Source: Planctomycetota bacterium
GTDB lineage: Bacteria > Planctomycetota > SZUA-567 > H5-PLA8
Reading direction: 5' to 3'
Length of the DNA stretch: 64,000 nt
Assembly: GCA_015075375.1 (NCBI GenBank)
Contig: JABTUM010000001.1
Location: 2,971,201-3,035,200 of the forward strand
Position 1 is the first letter of the stretch; every line of letters begins with the position of its first letter. The position numbers and the translations under genes are program-made. The notes below the pieces were generated by a model. That model was not told where the DNA came from. It ran no database searches and saw only the letters and a list, made by a program, of their open reading frames with translations. Shown here piece by piece: positions 25,229 to 34,236 of this stretch.

Positions 25229-26056
25229 ATGCTGGAGTTCTTCCAGGCGGCGCTGAGCTTTCCCACGGTGATCTTCACCGGCCTGCTGGGCTTGGTGCTG
25301 CTCTACTGGTTACTGGTCCTCATGGCCGGCGTGGATACCGAGTCGCTGGACTTCCATGCCGAGGGCACGGACCTGCATGTGGAGGTGGACGGGGCCGACT
25401 TGCATCTGGACGGTGCGGACGGTTCGCCGGAGGTGGCTGGGGACGCCGATGCAGACGGGGCGAGCGGCGCGCACCTAGCCGGCGGCGCCAAGGGCATAGG
25501 CGGCGCCATCTTCGATTTCCTGAACGTGGGCAAGGTGCCGATCTCGATAGTCGGAAGCGTGGGAATCCTCGCGGCTTGGTTCGGGAGCATGCTCCTGGAG
25601 CTGTACGGCCGGCCGGCGCTTGGCGCGTTCGGAGCGGGGCTGATTTCCGGCATGGCTTGCCTGGCGCTGGCCGGTATGGGCGGGTTGACGCTCGGCGCGC
25701 TAGCCACGCGCCCGCTGCGCGGCGTCTTCAAGCATCAGACGATTCACGGGCAGCACGCATTGATCGGGCAGGTCTGCACGATCCTGACCGCGAAGGTGAC
25801 GGGCACCTTCGGGCAGGCCGAGCTTAGGACCAACGCCGCTCCGCTGGTGCTACCGGTGCGCTGTGCGCACGAGAACAAGCTCGTCAAGGGACAGCATGCG
25901 GTGATCGCAGGCTACGATTCGAAGACGCAGACCTATTTGGTTGGGGAGTTGGCGCCGGAACACGAAGCCGTAGCCCGCGCCGCCGAAGGCGAAATCGAAA
26001 CCGATTGGACGAAAGAAGCGCCACCGCCCGCCCAACATCTGGACGAGCGAAGCTGA
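25229..26056 (+). CDS. YqiJ/NfeD-like inner-membrane protein, flotillin partner
   Basis: This is a 275-residue protein. The ATG at 25229 is preferred to one at 25214 because GGAAGG is correctly placed before it. Helix 1 is about residues 12-33 (VIFTGLLGLVLLYWLLVLMAG). An acidic Asp/His/Gly-rich loop (VDGADLHLDGADGSPEV) follows, then two or three helices (ISIVGSVGILAAWFGSMLLEL, LGAFGAGLISGMACLALAGMGGLTLG). The C-terminal part looks like the OB-fold of NfeD/YqiJ proteins (HALIGQVCTILTAKVTGTFGQAELR...VKGQHAVIAGYD). NfeD-type proteins pair with SPFH/flotillin scaffolds; the next gene, 47 bp downstream, is exactly such a flotillin, as in the E. coli yqiJ-yqiK pair. Confidence 0.75.
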   Translation: MLEFFQAALSFPTVIFTGLLGLVLLYWLLVLMAGVDTESLDFHAEGTDLHVEVDGADLHLDGADGSPEVAGDADADGASGAHLAGGAKGIGGAIFDFLNVGKVPISIVGSVGILAAWFGSMLLELYGRPALGAFGAGLISGMACLALAGMGGLTLGALATRPLRGVFKHQTIHGQHALIGQVCTILTAKVTGTFGQAELRTNAAPLVLPVRCAHENKLVKGQHAVIAGYDSKTQTYLVGELAPEHEAVARAAEGEIETDWTKEAPPPAQHLDERS

Positions 26057-26103
26057 CACCTTAAAGCATCCCGGCCCGCGGGCCGGTGGGAGGAGGACCC
26101 GCT

Positions 26104-28191
26104 ATGTTGCTTGCATTCGACTTCAACCTGACCGGCCCCGGATCCGTGCTGATCCTGGCCGGGATCATAATTCTTGGTGTGATCGTGATGGGTATCATCA
26201 AATTTCTGCTGAGCTGGTACCGCAAGGTGGACCAGGGGCAGGCGCTCATCGTCAACCCGATGACCGGCGAGCCGCGCGTTACTTTCACCGGCGGAGTCGT
26301 GTACCCGATCGTTAACCGGGGTGAGGTGATGGACATCTCCGTAAAGACGATCGAAATCGACCGCCGGAGCAAGGACGGGCTGATCTGCAAGGACAACATC
26401 CGTGCGGACATCAAAGTGACCTTCTTCGTGCGCGTCAACAAGACCGAAAAGGATGTGCTTCACGTGGCGCAGACCATCGGCTGCGCGCGCGCCAGCAAGC
26501 AGGAAACGTTGGAGGAACTCTTCCTCGCCAAATTCTCGGAGGCGCTCAAGACCGTCGGCAAGCAAATGGATTTCGAGGACCTCTATAAGGAGCGCGAGAC
26601 CTTCCGCAACCGGATCATCGAGACCATCGGGCAGGATCTCGACGGGTACGTGCTTACCGATGCCGCGATCGACTACCTGGAGCAGACCCCGCTGGAATCG
26701 CTGGACGAGAACAACATTCTCGACGCGGTAGGCATCAAGAAGATCACCGAGTTGACTGCGGCCGAACGCATGAAGGCCAACGAGATCCGCCGCAACCAGG
26801 ACAAGGTGATCACGCAGCAGAACGTGGACGCTCGCGAAAAGATCCTGGAAATGGAGCGGCAACAGGCCGAAGCGGAGATCAAGCAGAAGAAGGAAGTGGA
26901 GATGATCCGCGCACGGGAGGAAGCCGAAGCCCATGTGATTGTCGCGCAGGAGCGCAACCGCGCCGAGCAAGCCCGCATCAAGGCCGACGAGGAAATCGCA
27001 ATCTCGAACGAGAACAAGGAACGCCAGGTACAGGTGGCCGCGAAAGGCCGCGAGCGCGTGGTCGCGATCGAGCACGAACGCGTCACCAAGGCGCGCGACC
27101 TCGAGATCATCGATCGCGAGCGCGAGACGGAGTTGCAGCGCATCGAAAAGGAAAAGGCGCTGGAAGTGGAGCGCAAGAACATCCAGGACGTAATCCGAGC
27201 GCGCGTCGCGGTCGAAAAGGGCGTCGCGGAAGAAGAGGAACGCATCAAGGATGCGCGGGCGTTCATGACCGCCGATCGGCAGAAGAAGGTGGCGATCACC
27301 GCCGCCGAACAGCACGCACAGGAGTCTCTGGTCAAGGACATCAAGGCCGCGGAAGCGAAGGAGCAGGCCGCCAAGCACCTGGCCGCCGAAGAATTGACGA
27401 TGGCTCAGGCCGAACTCGTGAAGGCCGAGAAGCTCGCGCAGGCCAAGATGAAGCTGGCCGAAGGCGTCCAGGCCGAAGCCGCCGCCGAGGGGCTCGCGAA
27501 GGTCAAGGTTCGCGAAGCCGACGCCAATGCCATCGAAAAGGTCGGAGCGGCGGAAGCCAAGGCCATGAGGCTCAAAGTGGACGCCGAAGCCGAAGGTATC
27601 CATAGGAAGGGGCAGGCCGAAGCCGTGGCGACGCGCGAGAAGATGCTCGCGCATGCTGAAGGGACGCGGCAGGGCATGCTGGCCGAGGCCGAAGGTTTGA
27701 CCCAGAAAGCCGAAGCCATGAAGGCGCTGGACGACTCGACGCGCGACCATGAAGAGTTCCGCTTGCAGCTCGAAAAGCAGAAGGAGGTTGAGCTGGCCGA
27801 AATCGATGCACGCAAGGAGATCGTCGCGAGCCAGGCTCGGATCATGGCCGAAGCCTTCAAGAACGCGAAGATCGACATCGTTGGCGGCGACGGGACCTTT
27901 TTCGAGAAGTTCGTCGGTGCGGTGAGCGGAGGAAAGGCGGTGGATGCCTTCGTGGACCGCAGCCAGGTCGTGCAGAAGCTCGGCAAGTCGTACCTCAACG
28001 GGGACGGCGATCTGGTCGAAGATCTCAAAGAGGCCTTTGCGAAGAGCAACTTGGGAACCGAGGATCTAAAAAACCTTTCCGTCACCGCGCTGCTGGCGAA
28101 ATTGATGGCGGAGAGCAAGGATGACGGGATGAAGAAGTCCTTGCAGCGCGCATTGAACCGCGCGAAGAGCCTGGAGGTTTCGAGCGCCTAG
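26104..28191 (+). CDS. Flotillin/SPFH (band 7) scaffold protein, YqiK-like
   Basis: This is a 695-residue protein. The ATG at 26104 is preceded by GGAGGAGGA. A membrane helix at about residues 13-36 (VLILAGIIILGVIVMGIIKFLLSW) is followed by the SPFH domain (WYRKVDQGQALIVNPMTGEPRVTFTGGVVYPIVNRGEVMDISVKTIEIDR; DNIRADIKVTFFVRVNK; SKQETLEELFLAKFSEALKTVG). A very long coiled coil from about 230 to 590, rich in Ala/Glu/Lys (repeated EAEAKA-like units), is typical of flotillins. The C-terminus is a small globular tail. Flotillins form membrane microdomain cages. Its neighbours are the NfeD-like gene upstream and the giant AAA ATPase 79 bp downstream, suggesting one operon. Confidence 0.85.
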   Translation: MLLAFDFNLTGPGSVLILAGIIILGVIVMGIIKFLLSWYRKVDQGQALIVNPMTGEPRVTFTGGVVYPIVNRGEVMDISVKTIEIDRRSKDGLICKDNIRADIKVTFFVRVNKTEKDVLHVAQTIGCARASKQETLEELFLAKFSEALKTVGKQMDFEDLYKERETFRNRIIETIGQDLDGYVLTDAAIDYLEQTPLESLDENNILDAVGIKKITELTAAERMKANEIRRNQDKVITQQNVDAREKILEMERQQAEAEIKQKKEVEMIRAREEAEAHVIVAQERNRAEQARIKADEEIAISNENKERQVQVAAKGRERVVAIEHERVTKARDLEIIDRERETELQRIEKEKALEVERKNIQDVIRARVAVEKGVAEEEERIKDARAFMTADRQKKVAITAAEQHAQESLVKDIKAAEAKEQAAKHLAAEELTMAQAELVKAEKLAQAKMKLAEGVQAEAAAEGLAKVKVREADANAIEKVGAAEAKAMRLKVDAEAEGIHRKGQAEAVATREKMLAHAEGTRQGMLAEAEGLTQKAEAMKALDDSTRDHEEFRLQLEKQKEVELAEIDARKEIVASQARIMAEAFKNAKIDIVGGDGTFFEKFVGAVSGGKAVDAFVDRSQVVQKLGKSYLNGDGDLVEDLKEAFAKSNLGTEDLKNLSVTALLAKLMAESKDDGMKKSLQRALNRAKSLEVSSA

Positions 28192-28270
28192 TGTCAAGCG
28201 GCGCGCAGCCGGCTCGCACCGGAGGCCACGCGCCGCATGCATTCCCTGCCGCAGCTCCAGGAATCCGCCC

Positions 28271-31200
28271 ATGGCCGACGAACCTCGCAACGACGCTCTT
28301 CACAACGTTCCCGATGCCGCGCTAGCCGGCGGCGCGTACGAGGTGCTCCGCGAAAGGCTCGCTAGGTCGGGACAGGAACTGCGCGGTCGCATCGAAGCGC
28401 TCAACGCCCGCCGTAAAGAGGTTTTCGGGGGCAGCGACACCGCGCTGGTCGGAAGCGCGCGCATCGCTACCGCGCACGCCTGCGTACCGCGCGACATGAT
28501 TCACCTCGGTCCCAAGCTGATTCTGGGATATGAGGTCTTTCTGGGTCTCAAGCAGGAAACCGAGATCGCGGACGTCTTTTCGGTCTTCGATTTCGACGGC
28601 AAAGAGTTCCACGCGCGCGGCTCCGATTTCCTGGCCGATCCAGCCTTCGAGCGCGACTTCAAGGAGCTATTCAAGTACTACCGCGCGGCGAAGTTGCTCC
28701 AACTACGCAATACGGGTAAGCATCTCCTGCTCGCATTCCAGTCCGGACAGGGGCCGCTGGACCTTAAAGTTTTCCGCTGGGCGCTGAAGCCCGACGGATC
28801 GGTGCATTACCTCGACGCCCGCGGCGAGCGAGAGTATGTGCTGCCGCCGCAGCACGATTTCGAGTGGACGCGCGCGACCCGTGAAATGCACGTGGCCGGG
28901 AAGCACCCGCACGTAGCGATCCACGACGAGGTGTTCGTCGAGTGCGTGGGCGGCGACCTGACGCTAAAAGTCGAAAACAACACCGAAAGCGGGCTGGGCA
29001 TCTACGCCGAGCCCGTGGACGATCCGGACCAGTCGCTCGATGACGCCGAGATACATTTCACGCTGCTCGAGAACTTGATTCTGCTCAAGATACGCCCCTA
29101 CGGGGAGAGCGCGTACCGGCACTTAGTCTTCAACAAGCTCACCCGGCGCGCACAGCGCGTGGACGCACTGGGCCAAGCCTGCGTGCAACTTCCCGAAGGT
29201 CACGGGATTGTTTTTCCGGGCGGCTATTACCTGCAGACTGGTGAATGGAAGCAGTACGACGAGAACGTGACGGGACTGCAGTTCCAGCGCGTCATCCGCT
29301 CACCCAACGGTGAGGATGTGCTGTTCGTCTTTTACGCGCGCAATCCGGGCCGCTACGCGCTTTTGCATTACAATCTGATTGAAAAGAAGATCTCGACGCC
29401 GATCGGCTGCCTGGGTTACTCGCGGTACGACGATGGGAAACTGGTAGTTGCGACGAACGGCCAGCACGAACCCTCGCGCAGCCACCCCGTGCAGATCTGG
29501 CAGACCCCGTTTTATGGCGAGGCCTACGAGCCGCCGCATCGCTCGGACAGCTACTTGGCAAAACTCGGCAACCGTGATCTGGTTCTCGGCATTTCCGATC
29601 TGCTGACCCTGGCGCGGCAGGCGCAGGGCGAATTGGAATCCCTCACGGCATTTCAGGCGCTCGTACGGCAGGCGCAAGGTCTGCTCGACCGCTTCCACTG
29701 GCTCGAACACGACGAGTGCGGCGCACTGGCCGGGTTAGTACGCGCGGTCCGCGACGCCGGAAACGCGGCGCTGGAAGAATTCGAGAAGGTGCAGGCCATC
29801 CGCCGCAATTCGGCCGGACAAATCGAGGCCTTCGCCGCGGAGCTGGATGCCCTGCTGACGGAAGCCTCGAGCGCCGGCGCGGAAGACATGCAAGCGCATA
29901 CGTTGGCGTTAGGCCGATTGCGCGCGGCACGAGGGCGCTGCATCTCTTTGCGCGAATTGCGCTACGCGGATCTGCCGAAGCTGGATGCGCTGGAAGCGCG
30001 CCTGCTGGAACGCCACGAGGCGCTTGCCGCGCGTACGGTTGAACTGCTGCTACGCCCCAACGCGCTGGCCGCTCAGATCGCCCGGATCGAAGCGTTGCAT
30101 GCACAGGTCGCGCCTTTGACCAAGGGAGTGGAGGCCGCGCCGCTCAAGGCAAGCCTGGTTGAACTGGGCGGCGGCCTCGACCTGCTCGCGGAGCTGGTCA
30201 ACACCCTCAAGATCGAGGACCCGACGCAACGGACGCAGATCGTCGAAGCCCTGAGCGAGGCGTACGCGCTGCTGAATCGGAGCAAGGCTGCGCTGGCTGC
30301 GCGCTTGCAGGATTTGGCAGGGCGGGAATCGGCGGCCGAATTCGCGGCGCAAATCAAACTCCTCGCGCAGGGGCTTTCAAACTACCTCGCGCTTTGCGAG
30401 ACGCCGGAGAAATGCGACGACCTGCTCGCGCGTTTGCTGGTCCAGGCGGAGGAACTGGAGGCGAAGTTCGCCGCCGCGCCTGAATATGCCGAACGAATCG
30501 CGGCGAAGCGCGACGAGATCGCGCAAGCATTCGCCGCGCGCAAGCAGTCCCTCCTGGACAAGCGCCAGCAGCGCTGTGCTGGACTGGCGGCGGCGGTGGA
30601 GCGTGTGCTGCTGGGCGTGCGCCGGCGGGCCTCGGCCCTTGAAGGCGCCGACGCGCTGAATGCCTATTTCGCATCCGACCCGATGGTGCAGAAAGCGCGC
30701 GAGCAGATTGCCGCGCTGCGTGAACTAGGCGACAGCGTCAAGGCCGACGACCTTGAAGCGAAGCTCAAGAGCCTGCGCCAGGAAGCCGACCGCGACCTGC
30801 GCGATCGCCTGGATCTCTTCGCCGATGGTGCGCAGCTTATTCGTTTCGGCGAGCACCGCTTCACGGTCAATACGCAACCACTCGATTTGAGCCTGCTGGC
30901 GCGCGAAGACGGGCTGTACTTGCACGTGACCGGCACGGACCTCGCGCGGCGCGTGGACAATCCGGGCCTCTCCGAAGCCCGCGCGTTCTGGAATCAGGAA
31001 CTGCCCAGCGAAAACGCGGACGTGTACCGCGGCGCCTATCTGGCGTGGAAGCTGCTCGATGAGGCCGCTCGCGGCGGAAACCTGGAGGCTCTACGGAGTG
31101 CCGCAGCGCAGGGCACACTAGCCGAAAGGGTGCGCGATGCGGCGCGCGAGCGTTACGATGAAGGCTACGAGCGCGGTGTTCACGACACCGACGCAGCGGC

Positions 31201-33586
31201 GATCCTGGCCGCACTGCTCGAGGCCCGCGAACGCTGCGGATTGCTCCGCTTCACTCCGTACGCGCGTATTCCCGCGGCCTTGTACTGGGCGAACCTGAAA
31301 GACGAGCAGCGCCGCGAACGATTCCGTCGGCAGGCGGCGAGTCTGGGCCAAGTACGCGCGCAGGCCCTGGGAGCGGAAGCAGGACTGCTCGATCGGCTTG
31401 AGCGCGAATTGGAAGCTTTCCTGAAGATCGCGAACGTGCCCTGCGCGGATGACGACCGTCGCGACGCGGCGACGTACCTCTTCGAGGAACTGTGCGCGAA
31501 GTCCACAGGTTTCGTGGTTTCGCGCGAGGCCAAGGAATTGTTGGACGCTTGCCTCGAAGCTTGGTTGGCGCGGGGCTTGAAAGCGCAACTTCTGGCGGAT
31601 CTGGAAGCACTGCGCGAGGCTCCCGGTGAGGCTTTGGAACTTGCGCGCGCTTGGGTGAGCGCCTTCGCGGCCGAGCGGAGTGCCGGAGACTCGGAAGAAG
31701 CCCGCATCGAGGCGGCCGGCCTGCTCCTGACGGACGGGCAACTATTGCGCACTCAAGACGCGGCGCCGGTTGAAGTGCAGGTGACGGGACTATTGGGGCA
31801 GCACCGCGCGATCGCAGGCGGCGCGCTTACGTTTAGGCTCGACGCGTTCCTAAAGCGGCTAGCGCGCTTCGAAGCCGAGGAGCGACCCGCCTACCTGCGC
31901 TACCGCGCCGCGCGGCAAGCATTTCTCGACCGCGAACGCGAGCGGATGCGGTTGGAGGACTTTAAGGCCAAGCCGCTGACCACCTTCGTTCGCAACAAGC
32001 TGATCGATCAAGTTTACCTCCCGCTGATCGGCCGAAACCTTGCCAAACAGATCGGCGAGGCCGGAGAGAACAAGCGGACCGACTTGATGGGCCTGCTCCT
32101 ATTGATCTCCCCGCCGGGCTATGGCAAGACGACGCTGATGGAGTACGTCGCGCAACGGCTGGGGCTGATCTTCATGAAGGTCAACGGTCCCGCGCTCGGC
32201 CACCAAGTCGTCTCGCTCGACCCGGCCGAAGCGCCCGACGCGACCAGCCGGGCCGAGGTCGAAAAGCTGAATCTCGCTTTCGAGATGGGCAACAACACAA
32301 TGGTGTATTTAGACGACATCCAGCATTTGAGTCCGGAATTACTCCAGAAATTCATCTCCCTATGCGACGCTCAGCGCAAAATCGAAGGCGTATGTAACGG
32401 GAGGCCTCGCACGTACGACCTGCGCGGAAAAAAGGTTGTGGTGGTGATGGCCGGAAATCCCTACACCGAAAGCGGCGCGCGCTTCCGTATCCCGGACATG
32501 CTCGCCAACCGCGCCGATACCTACAATTTGGGGGATATCATCGGCGGTCGGCAAGATCTTTTCGAGCTGAGCTATATCGAAAACGCGGTGACGAGCAGCC
32601 CGGTGCTGCGCCCACTGGCCGGCCGAGCGCCGCAGGACCTGCACAAGCTGATCGAGTTGGCGGACGGAGGCGAGGCGAAAGAGTCGGACTTGGGGCACGC
32701 CTACTCGGGTGCTGAGCTACGCGAATTCGTCGATACGTTGCGCAAGCTACGGACTGTGCAACGCACGGTGCTAAAAGTAAACCAAGCGTACATCGCGTCG
32801 GCCGCACAGAGCGACGACTTCCGCACCGAACCGTCGTTTAAGCTCCAGGGCAGCTACCGCGATATGAACAAGATGGCCGCGCGCGTTCTGCCGGTGCTCA
32901 GCGAGGACGAATTGGAGCGTGTGATCGCCGACCACTACGCCAGCGAATCCCAGACGCTTACCCAAGGCGCGGAGCACAATTTGCTCAAACTCGCCGAACT
33001 GCGCGGCAAGCAGGATGACGTTCAGCGTGCGCGTTGGGAAGAGATCAAGCGGACCTTCAAGCGGCGGCAAGCGCTTTTCGGGCTGGACCAGGACGATAAG
33101 ACTGCGCACGTGATCTCACAGCTCGGCTCGTTCAACGAGAATCTCGAACGCATCCGCGAGGCGGTGGCCGCCGCGGGCGCCCAGCGCGACGAAGGCGCAC
33201 TGTCGGCGGTTCTCGAACGGATGGGCGCCGTGCTCGAAGGGTTGGCTCAAGCGCGCGGTGAATCGAACGAAGCGATGCGGGCAAGTCTGGAGAAATTCGC
33301 CACGGGAGCCGAAAAAGAACAGGCAAAAATCGAGATTGTCAACACGCTGCCGCGCTATTACGGGAACCTGTACAAACACCACATCGACGTGATCGAAGGC
33401 GTCCTGATTCCCTTGATTCAAAGCCTGAAACTCCAGTCCGAGGAGGCGCAGCGCTCGCGAGCGCTGCTTGATGAAGTCTCGAAAGCACTGCGCGAACTGC
33501 TGACCCGCCACGAGACGATCGCTCTCGACCGGCACACCGCGAGTCGAATCGAGGAGGAGCCCGTCGAACGCGATCCAGCCGGCTGA
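28271..33586 (+). CDS. Giant DUF3686-type AAA+ ATPase (DNA repair ATPase family name)
   Basis: This is a 1771-residue cytoplasmic protein without a signal or membrane helix. The N-terminal 450 residues are beta-rich, propeller-like, with DLKVFRWALKPDGSVHYLDARGEREYVLPPQHDFEW as the DUF3686 signature. Residues about 450-870 are long Glu/Ala/Arg helices. The AAA module at about 1235-1500 has Walker A PPGYGKTT (Lys1286), Walker B MVYLDDIQ (Asp1348/1349) and a sensor-1-like VVVVMAGNPYTESG. The tail is helical. Databases call relatives DNA repair ATPase, but no nuclease or helicase motif is visible. In other bacteria such proteins are found with SPFH proteins, as here, so a membrane-linked ATPase role fits better. 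AGGAA precedes the ATG. Confidence 0.75.
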   Translation: MADEPRNDALHNVPDAALAGGAYEVLRERLARSGQELRGRIEALNARRKEVFGGSDTALVGSARIATAHACVPRDMIHLGPKLILGYEVFLGLKQETEIADVFSVFDFDGKEFHARGSDFLADPAFERDFKELFKYYRAAKLLQLRNTGKHLLLAFQSGQGPLDLKVFRWALKPDGSVHYLDARGEREYVLPPQHDFEWTRATREMHVAGKHPHVAIHDEVFVECVGGDLTLKVENNTESGLGIYAEPVDDPDQSLDDAEIHFTLLENLILLKIRPYGESAYRHLVFNKLTRRAQRVDALGQACVQLPEGHGIVFPGGYYLQTGEWKQYDENVTGLQFQRVIRSPNGEDVLFVFYARNPGRYALLHYNLIEKKISTPIGCLGYSRYDDGKLVVATNGQHEPSRSHPVQIWQTPFYGEAYEPPHRSDSYLAKLGNRDLVLGISDLLTLARQAQGELESLTAFQALVRQAQGLLDRFHWLEHDECGALAGLVRAVRDAGNAALEEFEKVQAIRRNSAGQIEAFAAELDALLTEASSAGAEDMQAHTLALGRLRAARGRCISLRELRYADLPKLDALEARLLERHEALAARTVELLLRPNALAAQIARIEALHAQVAPLTKGVEAAPLKASLVELGGGLDLLAELVNTLKIEDPTQRTQIVEALSEAYALLNRSKAALAARLQDLAGRESAAEFAAQIKLLAQGLSNYLALCETPEKCDDLLARLLVQAEELEAKFAAAPEYAERIAAKRDEIAQAFAARKQSLLDKRQQRCAGLAAAVERVLLGVRRRASALEGADALNAYFASDPMVQKAREQIAALRELGDSVKADDLEAKLKSLRQEADRDLRDRLDLFADGAQLIRFGEHRFTVNTQPLDLSLLAREDGLYLHVTGTDLARRVDNPGLSEARAFWNQELPSENADVYRGAYLAWKLLDEAARGGNLEALRSAAAQGTLAERVRDAARERYDEGYERGVHDTDAAAILAALLEARERCGLLRFTPYARIPAALYWANLKDEQRRERFRRQAASLGQVRAQALGAEAGLLDRLERELEAFLKIANVPCADDDRRDAATYLFEELCAKSTGFVVSREAKELLDACLEAWLARGLKAQLLADLEALREAPGEALELARAWVSAFAAERSAGDSEEARIEAAGLLLTDGQLLRTQDAAPVEVQVTGLLGQHRAIAGGALTFRLDAFLKRLARFEAEERPAYLRYRAARQAFLDRERERMRLEDFKAKPLTTFVRNKLIDQVYLPLIGRNLAKQIGEAGENKRTDLMGLLLLISPPGYGKTTLMEYVAQRLGLIFMKVNGPALGHQVVSLDPAEAPDATSRAEVEKLNLAFEMGNNTMVYLDDIQHLSPELLQKFISLCDAQRKIEGVCNGRPRTYDLRGKKVVVVMAGNPYTESGARFRIPDMLANRADTYNLGDIIGGRQDLFELSYIENAVTSSPVLRPLAGRAPQDLHKLIELADGGEAKESDLGHAYSGAELREFVDTLRKLRTVQRTVLKVNQAYIASAAQSDDFRTEPSFKLQGSYRDMNKMAARVLPVLSEDELERVIADHYASESQTLTQGAEHNLLKLAELRGKQDDVQRARWEEIKRTFKRRQALFGLDQDDKTAHVISQLGSFNENLERIREAVAAAGAQRDEGALSAVLERMGAVLEGLAQARGESNEAMRASLEKFATGAEKEQAKIEIVNTLPRYYGNLYKHHIDVIEGVLIPLIQSLKLQSEEAQRSRALLDEVSKALRELLTRHETIALDRHTASRIEEEPVERDPAG

Positions 33587-34236
33587 TCACCGCGAAGGCT
33601 CTCGCGTACGCAAGTTCCCTTGCCCTATTATTGGGTTCATAGGGAGCCTGAGATGACGAGGGTTTCCAGGTTGGGGTTTTACGCCTAACCATTCCGACCA
33701 CGCATGGCCGGAGCTTCATTGCTGTGCAATAGATAGCAACACTCGGCGAGACGTACGATGCGCTTCGGTCGGGGTGCATGGAGATGACTACCGCTAAGTC
33801 TCGCAGGCACGGATTACCGAATTGAGGCTGTGTGGCCAAGGCAGGACGACTACGTGAATTCGGTAAGGAAGGGCCGGAAAATACGATCAGAGGTTGGGAA
33901 GGTCCCCCTGAGACCAGCACCCCGAGCACGGCGAAAGCCCCACTCAAAGCCATGAAGTTCATAAAGTGGTGACAGTATTAGCAAAATGTCCATCACCCTG
34001 GAAAAGCACGGCTCCTAATAAGGGGTCAGTCTGCAAAAAGATTGAGATTATCTTACGCCTTTCATAGTATGCACTTATGAGGCGCGAGGTGCCATTTCAC
34101 GCAGACGGCATACTCATACGCACCGTTACCCCAACGGATTAGGATAGAAAGTTTGTCCTTATTCATTATCGAGTGTACATGCCGTTATGAAAGAAGACCG
34201 ATCCCGGCCGCGGTGGTTCGGCACTAGGCGGAGACG
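33587..34236. other. Intergenic region at the left border of the polysaccharide island
   Basis: These 650 bp hold no convincing gene. They contain copy A of the 86-bp repeat (33814-33899). AT-rich sequence at 34010-34190 includes GGGGTCAGTCTGCAAAAA (34022-34039), which resembles ends seen near REP-associated transposases. A GGCGGAG lies right before the sigma-fusion ATG. Base composition drops in GC here relative to the AAA ATPase gene. Confidence 0.55.
33814..33899 (+). repeat. 86-bp island-flanking repeat, copy A
   Basis: Arms TTACCGAATT (33814-33823) and AATTCGGTAA (33857-33866) are a perfect 10-bp inverted repeat 33 nt apart. A conserved tail GGAAGGGCCGGAAAATACG and ATCAGAG follows. A second copy with the same length and arms lies at 56530-56615 in the same orientation. 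Most differences are confined to the loop. Confidence 0.9.

Noticed and set aside
25933..27750. 605-codon minus-strand frame opposite the flotillin gene
   Set aside because: Leu/Phe-rich shadow of a Glu/Lys/Ala coiled coil, a common artefact.
34022..34039. GGGGTCAGTCTGCAAAAA as an end of a REP-associated transposase element
   Set aside because: There is only one end and no transposase or partner repeat near it; the resemblance is from memory and too short to rely on.
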